Positions 1 to 9,039 of a DNA stretch of 64,000 bases are shown in pieces. The notes below the pieces were generated by a model that did no database searches, was not told the origin of the DNA, and was given only the letters and a program-made list of their open reading frames with translations. The stretch lies in the NCBI GenBank assembly GCA_030431515.1, contig JAUIIX010000009.1, positions 1 through 64,000 on the forward strand. Reading direction: 5' to 3'. This DNA comes from a bacterium. GTDB lineage: Bacteria > Bacteroidota > Ignavibacteria > Kapaibacteriales > UBA2268. Every line of letters starts with the position of its first letter. Within the stretch, counting starts at the first letter, position 1. A program made the translations under genes and the position numbers.

Positions 1-84
1 ACTTATAATTTGTGGTATTTGTGAAAATGAATTATATTGAATAATTCCAAATAAAAAAAGTATGTATAATATTTGTATTTTCAT
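1..84 (-). CDS. N-terminus of a third secreted tail-collar-like protein, truncated by the window edge
   Basis: Positions 1-113 are identical to 892-1004. The minus-strand ATG at 82-84 encodes MKIQILYILFLFGIIQYNSFSQIPQIIS, the same N-terminus as ORF 94..975. Confidence 0.85.
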   Translation of the reverse strand, partial: MKIQILYILFLFGIIQYNSFSQIPQIIS

Positions 85-93
85 CTGAATACC

Positions 94-975
94 TCAATAT
101 TTAATAATATAATACAAATACACATTATTTGGTCTTGTTTCTGAGCTTGTTTTTGGTACGCCAAAACCTGGGTTTGCATAATCAGTTATAGCTCCTCGTG
201 TTTCACCTGCAACGAAATCAAAAGCATTTCTTGAATTAGTTGCAGTTGTTCCACCTGATCCTAAATCATTCCAACCACTTCCACCTTGTGCATTTTGATA
301 TACTTGATGTCCATGTCCTTGAAAAGCATCTGATTGAACACTTCCTACATTATTACCAGTGTTACCACCAGCATTCATTGCAGTTCTTGAAGCTTTATCT
401 GGGTCTATATTAGCAAGCCCATCAACACCTCTTACAAACCTACCTCTTAAGTCTGGCAAATTGAAAGTAGTAGCTCCATCTCCAGCTCCAAAAGCAACCC
501 CAATAGAATTAAATAAAGATGCGTAAGTAGTTCGACTTATGGCACTACCATCACAAATCAAGTAGCCTGAAGGAATAGATATTCCTCCAAAATTTAAAAT
601 TGTTCCAGGTGGTACACCATTCATAGCATAAGCTGCAGAAGTAAGTTGTGTTCGTGGAGTCATTTCAATTCCACCAACAGTAACACCTAAGTAATATTGA
701 GTACTAAAGCCAATAGTGAATGGAGTAACAGAACCAAGATTAACATTAAATACGCCTTGATTTGTTGTAACTGATTGACTTTCATTCCAAATTGACGAGC
801 CGGCTACTGCAACTGTATAAAGATTGAATGTTACATTGTAACTATCATCAGATACAAGATTACCTGAGTTATCAGTAAGTACACCTTGATAACTTATAAT
901 TTGTGGTATTTGTGAAAATGAATTATATTGAATAATTCCAAATAAAAAAAGTATGTATAATATTTGTATTTTCAT
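94..975 (-). CDS. Secreted protein with phage tail collar-like domain
   Basis: Signal peptide; SQIPQIISYQGVLTDNSGNLV N-domain; collar-like core (PSGYLICDGSAISRTTYASLFNSIGVAFGAGDGATTFNLPDLRGRFVRG...SSETRPNNVYLYYIIKY). Confidence 0.85.
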   Translation of the reverse strand: MKIQILYILFLFGIIQYNSFSQIPQIISYQGVLTDNSGNLVSDDSYNVTFNLYTVAVAGSSIWNESQSVTTNQGVFNVNLGSVTPFTIGFSTQYYLGVTVGGIEMTPRTQLTSAAYAMNGVPPGTILNFGGISIPSGYLICDGSAISRTTYASLFNSIGVAFGAGDGATTFNLPDLRGRFVRGVDGLANIDPDKASRTAMNAGGNTGNNVGSVQSDAFQGHGHQVYQNAQGGSGWNDLGSGGTTATNSRNAFDFVAGETRGAITDYANPGFGVPKTSSETRPNNVYLYYIIKY

Positions 976-984
976 CTGAATACC

Positions 985-1857
985 TCAATATTTAATAATA
1001 TAATTCATATAAACATTTTTAGGTCTTGTTTCTGAGCTTGTTCTTGGAACTCCATTTGTTCCATCAGTTATTGGGTGCTGGACTGTTTGCAAAAGATTTT
1101 GTTTAGTTGGTTCAGGAGGAGTTGAGAACTGATTTATTCCAGATCCACCAGGTGTAATCAACGCAGCCATACCTATAAAATTATGATAATGTCCTTGGAA
1201 AGCATCATCTTGCAAAGAACCAATATTATTTCCTGTATTACCACCAGTATTAGATTCAATACGGGTTACTTTGTCAGGGTCATTCCCAGCAGTTCCATCA
1301 TATCCTCTTATAAATCTACCTCTTAAATCTGGCAAATGAAATGTAGTAACACCATCACCATTGCCAAATGATGTTCCTATAATTGAAAATAATTCAGAGT
1401 ATGTTGTTCGAGAGACTGTATTTCCATTACAAATTAAGAAACCACTTGGAGCAGATGAACCTACGTAAGCTAAAACAGTTCCAGCTGGATTACCATTCAT
1501 CGAATAAGCCGCAGAAGTGAGTTGAGTTCTTGGTGACATTTCGGTGCCACCGATTGTAACACCAAGATAATACTGACTACTAAAGCCAATTGTAAATGGA
1601 GTAACAGAACCAAGATTTACATTAAATACGCCTTGAGTAGTTGTAACAGATTGAGTTTCTGTCCAAATAGACGACCCTGCTACAGAAACTGTATAAAGGT
1701 TAAAAGTTATATTATAATTGCCATCAGATACAAGATTCCCTGAGTTATCAGTTAGCACACCTTGATAACTTATAATTTGTGGTATTTGGCTACACAAATA
1801 AGAGATATTAATTATATATACGAGTAATACAATTTTGATAGTTTTCATAGGGTACAA
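985..1857 (-). CDS. Secreted protein with phage tail collar-like domain, tandem paralogue
   Basis: Same architecture as 94..975, with a divergent segment between DAFQGHxH and SSETRPxNVY. Confidence 0.85.
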   Translation of the reverse strand: MYPMKTIKIVLLVYIINISYLCSQIPQIISYQGVLTDNSGNLVSDGNYNITFNLYTVSVAGSSIWTETQSVTTTQGVFNVNLGSVTPFTIGFSSQYYLGVTIGGTEMSPRTQLTSAAYSMNGNPAGTVLAYVGSSAPSGFLICNGNTVSRTTYSELFSIIGTSFGNGDGVTTFHLPDLRGRFIRGYDGTAGNDPDKVTRIESNTGGNTGNNIGSLQDDAFQGHYHNFIGMAALITPGGSGINQFSTPPEPTKQNLLQTVQHPITDGTNGVPRTSSETRPKNVYMNYIIKY

Positions 1858-1991
1858 AAACTAATTAAATAAAGATTTATTTAATATATATATCGGTATA
1901 AATTTTTTAAAACTTTAATATTTTTCAAAATTTACTCAAAAAAAAACCGTAATGAATATTACGGTTTACTATAAAAAAATAAAATTAAACT

Positions 1992-3230
1992 TTAAGCTGC
2001 AAAAACTTCTTTTACTTTATCAGCTACTTGATTAATATTTTTAGCAACTTTGAATTCCATATCAGAATTTTCTAAAATTACAGCAGCTTCATCTTTATTA
2101 GTACCATCTAATCTTACGATTACTGGTATATCAACTTGTACAGTTTTTAATGCTTCTACAATACCTAAAGCAACTCTATCACATCTAACAATACCACCAA
2201 AGATATTGATTAACACAGCTTTAACTCCTGGGTCAGACATCATAATTCTGAACGCATTTGATATTCTTTCAACATTAGCCCCACCCCCAACGTCTAAGAA
2301 GTTTGCGGGTTCACCACCAGAAAGTTTGATTAAGTCCATAGTAGCCATTGCAAGACCAGCACCATTAACCATACAACCAACATTACCATCTAATTTGATG
2401 TAGTTTAAGTTGTATTTTTCTGCTTCAACTTCTAATGGTGAAGTTTCACTTTCGTCAGCTAAAGCTAAGTAATCTTGGTGACGGTATAAAGCATTATCAT
2501 CAAAGTTCATTTTACAATCTAATGCAATGAACTCTTCATCTTCAGTAACAACTAAAGGATTAATCTCTAACATAGAACAATCTAATTCGTTGTAAGCTTT
2601 TTCTAATTTAACGATAAATTTAACAAAACTTTTAAAAGCATTGCCAGATAAACCTAAAGAAAATGCTAATTCACGAGCTTGATATCCTTGAAAACCAATT
2701 TTAGGGTCAATCCAAATTGTTTTAATTAACTCAGGATTATGTTCAGCAACATGTTCGATTTCCATACCACCTTCAGTAGATACCATGATGATATTTTGAG
2801 AAGTAGCTCTATCTAAAAGCATTGAACAGTAGTACTCTTTTTTAATTTTAGCACCAGCTTCAATCATCATTCTTTTAACTACAGATCCTTCTTCACCAGT
2901 TTGGATAGTAACAAGTTTATTTCCAAAAGTTGCTTTTGCTATTTGGTAACATTTGTCTGAGATATTTCCACCTGCAATAACATTAACACCTCTAACTGGC
3001 TTGTCAGATAACATTAATTCTTCGTTAGTTTCAAAATCCTTAACAACACCTTTACCTCTACCACCAGCATGAATTTGTGATTTTAAAACCACTACATCTA
3101 TGTCTTGAGATTCAAATTCTTCAAAACATACTTTTCCAGCTTGTGAAGGGTCAAATACAACTCTATTCTTTAAAACAGGTACACCATATTTGGCTAATAA
3201 TTCTTTCGCTTGATATTCGTGTATATTCAT
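1992..3230 (-). CDS. sucC: Succinyl-CoA synthetase (ADP-forming) beta subunit
   Basis: MNIHEYQAKELLAKYGVPV ... GGANVERISNAFRIMMSDPGVKAVLINIFGGIVRCDRVA. Confidence 0.95.
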   Translation of the reverse strand: MNIHEYQAKELLAKYGVPVLKNRVVFDPSQAGKVCFEEFESQDIDVVVLKSQIHAGGRGKGVVKDFETNEELMLSDKPVRGVNVIAGGNISDKCYQIAKATFGNKLVTIQTGEEGSVVKRMMIEAGAKIKKEYYCSMLLDRATSQNIIMVSTEGGMEIEHVAEHNPELIKTIWIDPKIGFQGYQARELAFSLGLSGNAFKSFVKFIVKLEKAYNELDCSMLEINPLVVTEDEEFIALDCKMNFDDNALYRHQDYLALADESETSPLEVEAEKYNLNYIKLDGNVGCMVNGAGLAMATMDLIKLSGGEPANFLDVGGGANVERISNAFRIMMSDPGVKAVLINIFGGIVRCDRVALGIVEALKTVQVDIPVIVRLDGTNKDEAAVILENSDMEFKVAKNINQVADKVKEVFAA

Positions 3231-3259
3231 ATTATTTTAAAATTAATTATACAATTTCA

Positions 3260-3267
3260 CAAAATTA
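3260..3267 (-). promoter_or_regulatory. Putative Bacteroidota-type -7 box (TAATTTTG) for sucC
   Basis: CAAAATTA on + strand, about 30 bp upstream of the sucC start. Confidence 0.5.
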
Positions 3268-3436
3268 TGGATAAAGTAAGTAAAAAACAAGATATTTAAA
3301 ATAAAAGAGTAATTAAATTTATTTTAATTTTGTTTTTAATACTTGTTTTCAACTATTAGTTTGATAAATCAAGATAAATTATTTACAATTTATACACTAA
3401 ATTCAAAAAATATTTTTTTATTTTAAATAAATTATC

Positions 3437-3444
3437 TAATTTTG
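3437..3444 (+). promoter_or_regulatory. Putative -7 box TAATTTTG for rpsD
   Basis: TAATTTTGTAGTTC about 52 bp upstream of the ATG; near-identical to the box upstream of rplS. Confidence 0.55.
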
Positions 3445-3495
3445 TAGTTCTATATGAAATGAAATTGAAAAAAAGTTTTTAAATAGGTTAAATAA

Positions 3496-4098
3496 ATGAA
3501 GTATAACGGACCAAAAGTTAAAATTTCAAGAAAAATTGGGATTAATTTAACTTCTAAAGCAGCTAAAGTTGCTGGTAAAAAGCCTTATCCTCCTGGACAA
3601 CATGGGCAAAGTAAGAGAAGAAATAAGCAATCTGACTACGGTAAGCAATTGCTTGAAAAACAAAGATTGAGATTGCAATACAACCTCTCTGAAAAACACA
3701 TGACTAAGTATTATGCTCAAGCTGTTGCTATCGATGGTAACACTGGTGATATCTTTATGCAGTTATTAGAGCAAAGATTAGACGCTGTTGTTTATAGATC
3801 AGGATTTGCTCCTACTATATATGCATCTAGACAATATGTTGGTCACGGACACATCTTAGTGAATGGCAAAAAAGTTGATGTTGCTTCTTGTAAAGTAAAA
3901 GTAGGTGATGTTGTTTCTATTAAAGAAAAAAGTAGAAAATTAGAAAATTTTCAAGATGCTGTAAGAGGTGCTAATCCTCCGCAATATTTAGAAATATCTA
4001 AAACTGATTTTTCTGTTAAATATTTACACATACCAACTCGTGAAGAAATACCTGTTGAGTGTGATATTCCATTAGTAGTTGAGTATTATTCAAGATAA
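3496..4098 (+). CDS. rpsD: 30S ribosomal protein S4 (C-minus form, no Zn-finger cysteines)
   Basis: MKYNGPKVKISRKIG...KKPYPPGQHGQSKRRNKQSDYGKQLLEKQRLR; S4 RNA-binding domain. Confidence 0.95.
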   Translation: MKYNGPKVKISRKIGINLTSKAAKVAGKKPYPPGQHGQSKRRNKQSDYGKQLLEKQRLRLQYNLSEKHMTKYYAQAVAIDGNTGDIFMQLLEQRLDAVVYRSGFAPTIYASRQYVGHGHILVNGKKVDVASCKVKVGDVVSIKEKSRKLENFQDAVRGANPPQYLEISKTDFSVKYLHIPTREEIPVECDIPLVVEYYSR

Positions 4099-4124
4099 TA
4101 CAATTCTATTATTTCAAGTTTTAC

Positions 4125-4150
4125 AAAAGGAGCATTTGCTCCTTTTTTTT
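4125..4150 (+). terminator. Intrinsic terminator after rpsD
   Basis: AAAAGGAGC-ATTT-GCTCCTTTTTTTT. Confidence 0.8.
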
Positions 4151-4237
4151 TGCACTATATTTTAAAATTAAGTAGAATTACTAAGTAATTTGACTAATTT
4201 ACACTCTATTTTTGTAATAAATAAATGGGGGTTTATT

Positions 4238-4474
4238 ATGAAAGTTAATAAAATTAATTCGTTTACACTAAATAGTACTTATAGTCAAAAAACTATTCCG
4301 AATATTGCTCATAATTCTGAAGAATATAAGAGTAATAGAAAAGATAATAATGAATTTAAAATTACAAAATTTCCAAAATATGATGATAGTTTCTATAAAT
4401 TAGAAAGAAATGACATCAGTACAAGAATAAAATCAGAATCTAATGTTGGGATTAATTTTGACCTAAAAGTTTAA
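4238..4474 (+). CDS. Small hypothetical protein
   Basis: ORF 4190..4474; the likely start is the internal ATG at 4238 (MKVNKINSFTLNSTYSQK). No family recognised. Confidence 0.45.
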   Translation: MKVNKINSFTLNSTYSQKTIPNIAHNSEEYKSNRKDNNEFKITKFPKYDDSFYKLERNDISTRIKSESNVGINFDLKV

Positions 4475-4545
4475 TTATTTTTTTATTAAAGATAAAATAT
4501 TTAATTTTGTCTTGATTGCAGCATAAAATAATTAAAGGTATTGAT

Positions 4546-5931
4546 TTGAAAATCGTTTGCTTAGGTGCAGGTAAAAGTGGTTTCGCTGCCGCAAAACTTG
4601 CTAAGAAAAATAATCATGATGTATTTTTAAGTGAATATAATTCTATTGAAAAATTCACAAATATATTAGATGAACTTAATTCACTCGAAATTGAATACGA
4701 ATTTGGTGGGCATAGTCTCAAGAAAATTCTTGATTCAGATTTAGTTGTTTGTTCACCTGGTATCAAACCCACTTCAGAAATAATTCAAGAAATAAAAAAT
4801 AATAATATAAAATTAATTTCAGAAATTGAATTTGCTTCTTATTATACAAATAATCCAATAATAGCAGTAACAGGAACAAACGGTAAAACAACTACTGTAA
4901 ATCTTATTCACTATATAATTACAAGTTGTGGAAAACAATCTGAGCTTCTTGGCAATGTAGGGAATCCTTTTTCTGATTACGCTCAAAATCCAAAGAAAGA
5001 TTCAATTATAAGTTTGGAACTGTCGAGTTATCAATTAGATAACATAGTTGACTTCAGACCTGATGTAGCTGTATTTTTAAATATTACAGAAGACCATCTT
5101 AGCTATCATGGTAGTTTTCAACACTATTTTGAGGCAAAGTGGAAAATTACTTCTAAGCAAAATGAAAATGATTTATTAATTTTGAATGTTGACGATAAAC
5201 TGTTAATGCAATTCTTAAATGTCGGGGGACACAAAAGTAAGGCAAGTTTTTCAGCAATTAGCACTAATCCAGATATAATTCTTGATGAAAGATTCAATGA
5301 CGGAATATATTCGGATGGTGAAAAAATATATTATTTCAAAATGCAGCAACACGGACTCCCAGTCCGACAGCAATATAAAGAGGAACTAATGCAGCTATCA
5401 AACTTGGCTTTACCAGGTATTCATAATCTGTATAATTCTATGGCGGCAGCTATGGCAGTTAGAAGATTTGAAATCAAAAATGAAGATTTGCGAGATTGTC
5501 TTGCTACATTCCAAGGGGTAGAACACCGCTTAGAATTTGTAAGAACTATAGGAAGAAATGATTATATAAATGACTCCAAAGCGACTAATGTGAACGCAGC
5601 TTGGTATGCATTATCTAGCTACGAAAGACCAATAATATGGATAGCAGGTGGTCAAGGAGAAAATGATTATTCCGAATTATTCGAACTTGCAAAAAGTAAA
5701 GTCTCAAAAATAATAACATTTGGCGAAGAAGCAAATAATATATTCAACTATTTCTATAAAGATTTTGATACTTACCTTGTTAATAATCTTGAACAATCAA
5801 TATTAAAAGCAAAAGAATTAGTAACTTCTAATGAAATAATTTTATTCTCTCCTGCTTGTAAAAGTTTCGACCAATATACTAACTTTGAAGAAAGAGGGCA
5901 GCATTTTAAAACTATAGTTAAAAGTCTATAA
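4546..5931 (+). CDS. murD: UDP-N-acetylmuramoyl-L-alanine--D-glutamate ligase
   Basis: MKIVCLGAGKSGFAAAKLAKKN, AVTGTNGKTTT, YINDSKATNVNAAWYAL. TTG start at 4546 preferred because 4516 leaves almost no leader after the TAATTTTG box at 4502-4509. Confidence 0.93.
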   Translation: MKIVCLGAGKSGFAAAKLAKKNNHDVFLSEYNSIEKFTNILDELNSLEIEYEFGGHSLKKILDSDLVVCSPGIKPTSEIIQEIKNNNIKLISEIEFASYYTNNPIIAVTGTNGKTTTVNLIHYIITSCGKQSELLGNVGNPFSDYAQNPKKDSIISLELSSYQLDNIVDFRPDVAVFLNITEDHLSYHGSFQHYFEAKWKITSKQNENDLLILNVDDKLLMQFLNVGGHKSKASFSAISTNPDIILDERFNDGIYSDGEKIYYFKMQQHGLPVRQQYKEELMQLSNLALPGIHNLYNSMAAAMAVRRFEIKNEDLRDCLATFQGVEHRLEFVRTIGRNDYINDSKATNVNAAWYALSSYERPIIWIAGGQGENDYSELFELAKSKVSKIITFGEEANNIFNYFYKDFDTYLVNNLEQSILKAKELVTSNEIILFSPACKSFDQYTNFEERGQHFKTIVKSL

Positions 5932-7106
5932 TGGATAAAATTAAAGGACATATTGACTGGTATATTTTATTACCAATATCAGCTTTAATGCTTTTTGGTT
6001 TGTCTTTTGTTTATTCTGCATCGTCAGCTTATTCTGGTTTAAAATTAGATTCAAACGAAGCACTATTCTTTAGTCATTTAGGGAAAGTAATATTAGGATT
6101 AATATTGATGATTGTATTTGCAAAAATTGATTATCATGTATATCGAAAAATATCAAAATCATTTTTAACTATTTCAGTATTACTTTTAGTAATGGTTCTA
6201 TTCATAGGTAGTAGCGCAAAAGGAGCTACTCGTTGGATTGATTTAGGACCCATTAGTTTACAACCTTCAGAGATTGTAAAATTTGCAATGGTTATTCACT
6301 TTGCTTCTATGCTATCTGCAAAACAAGCATTTATAAAACAATTTGAACAAGGATTTCTACCATTTTTAATTTGGCTTGGACTAATTTCAATATTAATAGC
6401 ATTACAACCTAACTTTTCTACAATGATTGTAGTTTTGCTAATTGGTTATGCTATAATGTTTATAGGAAATGTGAACTTACTGCATTGGATAGGCACATTA
6501 TTAATTGGTATTTTTGCTGCTGGATTATATCTAATATCAGCACCATATAGAATGAAAAGAATATTGTCCTATTTAGGAATGGGCGATGCAACTTCTGCAG
6601 CTGGAAGTGATTACCAGTTAAACCAGGCACTGATTGCAATAGGGAATGGTGGTATAACAGGATTAGGACCTGGGCAAAGCCGTCAGAGTAATTTATTCTT
6701 ACCCGAATCTTATGGAGATTTTATATTTTCAATAGTAGGAGAAGAATTTGGTTTTATAGGATTAGTCTTAATATTAGCTGCATTCGGATTAGTATTTTGG
6801 CGTGGCTTAATAGTTGCTAAAAATGCACCAGATAACTTTGGTTATTTTCTATCAGTTGGAATAATAATCACATTTGCTTTTTATGTATTCGTGAATGCAG
6901 GAGTAAATACGGGTATATTACCCACAACAGGTGTACCTTTTCCATTTATTTCTTATGGTGGAACAGCAATTCTATTATATTCTGCTGCTATAGGAATTCT
7001 TCTTAATATTTCTGCTCAAACTGGAATGTATCCAATAATTGCAAACCAATCTCTTGACGATTCACTTGAAGAAGAAGACGATGATGATGACGACGATGAC
7101 GATTAA
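5931..7106 (+). CDS. ftsW: FtsW/RodA-type SEDS protein, probably FtsW
   Basis: Multi-TM SEDS protein (GSSAKGATRWIDLGPISLQPSEIVKFAMVI, GVPFPFISYGGTA); directly follows murD; ends in EEEDDDDDDDDD. Confidence 0.9.
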   Translation: MDKIKGHIDWYILLPISALMLFGLSFVYSASSAYSGLKLDSNEALFFSHLGKVILGLILMIVFAKIDYHVYRKISKSFLTISVLLLVMVLFIGSSAKGATRWIDLGPISLQPSEIVKFAMVIHFASMLSAKQAFIKQFEQGFLPFLIWLGLISILIALQPNFSTMIVVLLIGYAIMFIGNVNLLHWIGTLLIGIFAAGLYLISAPYRMKRILSYLGMGDATSAAGSDYQLNQALIAIGNGGITGLGPGQSRQSNLFLPESYGDFIFSIVGEEFGFIGLVLILAAFGLVFWRGLIVAKNAPDNFGYFLSVGIIITFAFYVFVNAGVNTGILPTTGVPFPFISYGGTAILLYSAAIGILLNISAQTGMYPIIANQSLDDSLEEEDDDDDDDDD

Positions 7107-7138
7107 AAAAAAAGCAATCATATCTGATTGCTTTTTTA
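7107..7138 (+). terminator. Terminator between convergent ftsW and dnaA
   Basis: AAAGCAATCA-TATC-TGATTGCTTTTTT. Confidence 0.8.
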
Positions 7139-7163
7139 AAATAATGACTAATTGCTATAAAAA

Positions 7164-8657
7164 TTAAATACTCATTTCTTTACAAAGATTGAATAATTTA
7201 TCATAATCTTTTTGAACTTTTTTATCAAAATAAAGATAATTATCAATAGCAGTGCATGAATGTAAAACAGTAGAATGATCTCTACCTCCAAATTCAGCAC
7301 CAATTGCCTTTAATGAATTTCTTGTAAATTTCTTAGCTAAATACATACTCATTTGTCTTGCTAAAGCAATTTCATGTTTTCTCGATTTTGACTCAATCAA
7401 ATCAATAGGAACTTGATAATGCTCAGAAACTAATTCTTTGATATTATGAATAGTAAATTCTTTACTTGTTAAAGAAAGTTGATTTCTTACAACTTGTTTA
7501 GCAAGGTCTAAATTTAATTCTTTCTTATCTAAAGTATGCTTTGCAATTAAATTAATTAGAATTCCTTCAAGGTCTCTAATTCTATGAGTTGCATTTTTAG
7601 CAATATACTCAGCAATTTCCATCGGAAGTTCAATTCCAGCATTTGCAGATTTTTGTTTTAAAATCGCAATTCTTAATTCAAGCTCTGGCTTTTGAATATC
7701 TACATTCAAGCCCCATTTGAATCTTGAAATCAATCTTTCATCAATACCATTTAATTCAGAAGGAGGAGTATCGCTTGATAAAACGATTTGTTTTCCTTGC
7801 TGATGTAAGGCATTAAATGTATGGAAAAAATTATCTAATGTTTTTTCTTTACCTGATAAGAATTGAATATCATCTAAAATAAGAACGTCAATACTACGGT
7901 AAAAGGCAACAAAATCATTGACTTTACTATTTTGGATGGCATTTACAAATTCTATGATAAAGTTTTCACTATGAGTATAAAGAACTCTTTTAGATGGATT
8001 GTTTTTCACAATATAATTACCAATAGCATGTAACAAGTGAGATTTTCCTAAACCTGTTTCACTATAAATAAAAATTGGATTAAATTGTGTTCCACCTGGG
8101 TTACCTGCTACAGCTTTTGCTGCTGATACTGCTAACTGATTACTTTCACCAGTTAGAAAATTGTCAAAAGAATACCTTGGATTTAAGTTGTTAGAATAAT
8201 GTTGAATTTTATTATCAGCACCTTGGAATGACAAACTCTGTTGTGCCACTGGTGGCGGAGTTTGAAATGCAGGAACTATAATTGATCTTTCTTCAACATT
8301 TTTATTATTTCTGTCAATCACAATATCATATTGCAATCTCGCACCATCACCAAACACTCTTTCAATTGTTTTGTGTAGTAAGTCATAATAATTGTTTTCT
8401 AATTGCTCATAAAAAAACTGACTTGGCACTTGAACAGTAATAACTTTGTCACTCCATTTAAGGGGGGTAATTGGAGTAAACCAAGTATTATATATCAATG
8501 ATGAAACATTATCTCTAAGTATTCTTAAACTTTTTTCCCACAATTCTTTAGTATTTGAATCTGCAGCCACTTTTTTTGTATTACTTTCGTCATACTTTGT
8601 GATTGTTGCAGCTTCTGTATTTTCGAAAAGTGAAATTGTCTCTGGATAGGTCAACAA
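7164..8657 (-). CDS. dnaA: Chromosomal replication initiator DnaA
   Basis: LWEKSLRILRDNVSSLIYNTWF; NPRYSFDNFLTGESNQLA; GLGKSHLLHAIGN; GGRDHSTVLHSC. Confidence 0.97.
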   Translation of the reverse strand: MLTYPETISLFENTEAATITKYDESNTKKVAADSNTKELWEKSLRILRDNVSSLIYNTWFTPITPLKWSDKVITVQVPSQFFYEQLENNYYDLLHKTIERVFGDGARLQYDIVIDRNNKNVEERSIIVPAFQTPPPVAQQSLSFQGADNKIQHYSNNLNPRYSFDNFLTGESNQLAVSAAKAVAGNPGGTQFNPIFIYSETGLGKSHLLHAIGNYIVKNNPSKRVLYTHSENFIIEFVNAIQNSKVNDFVAFYRSIDVLILDDIQFLSGKEKTLDNFFHTFNALHQQGKQIVLSSDTPPSELNGIDERLISRFKWGLNVDIQKPELELRIAILKQKSANAGIELPMEIAEYIAKNATHRIRDLEGILINLIAKHTLDKKELNLDLAKQVVRNQLSLTSKEFTIHNIKELVSEHYQVPIDLIESKSRKHEIALARQMSMYLAKKFTRNSLKAIGAEFGGRDHSTVLHSCTAIDNYLYFDKKVQKDYDKLFNLCKEMSI

Positions 8658-9039
8658 AATTTCTCTCTTTTTTTATTAAAGAATAATTAATTAAACGCAA
8701 TATCTAATTTTTTTCTTTACGAGGCAAGATATTTATTTTTCAAAATCAAAATATTTTTCTTGCATATTTCAATTGTATTGAAAAATAATGCAGTTAGAAA
8801 GTAAAAAAAAAATAATTATTTTTGTAGTTGAAATTAATTCAAATGACAAAAAAAAGTGATGTAAAATTCACATATTGTTTTTTAGTAAAAATTGTAATAT
8901 TTTGAAAAATAATGAGATGTGTTAGTCGGATAAATTAAATTGAATTTTGTAAATCTAATAAAAGCATAAAGTCAATTTAAGAAATCTTAACAAAAAAAGG
9001 AGAAGAAAATAATGTTAATAAACAAAAAAAACTAAAAAA

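Noticed and set aside
1-1857. Prophage tail module
   Set aside because: Collar-like domains sit behind Sec signal peptides, and there are no capsid, terminase, portal or integrase genes nearby; the next gene is sucC.
94-1857. Diversity-generating retroelement target
   Set aside because: The paralogues vary in a C-proximal segment, but no reverse transcriptase, template repeat or A-biased substitution pattern is visible in the window.
2050-2403. Plus-strand ORF inside sucC
   Set aside because: Antisense to a clear sucC reading frame; no family resemblance.
8658-9039. oriC next to dnaA
   Set aside because: AT-rich but no cluster of TTATCCACA-like boxes; skew cannot be computed here.
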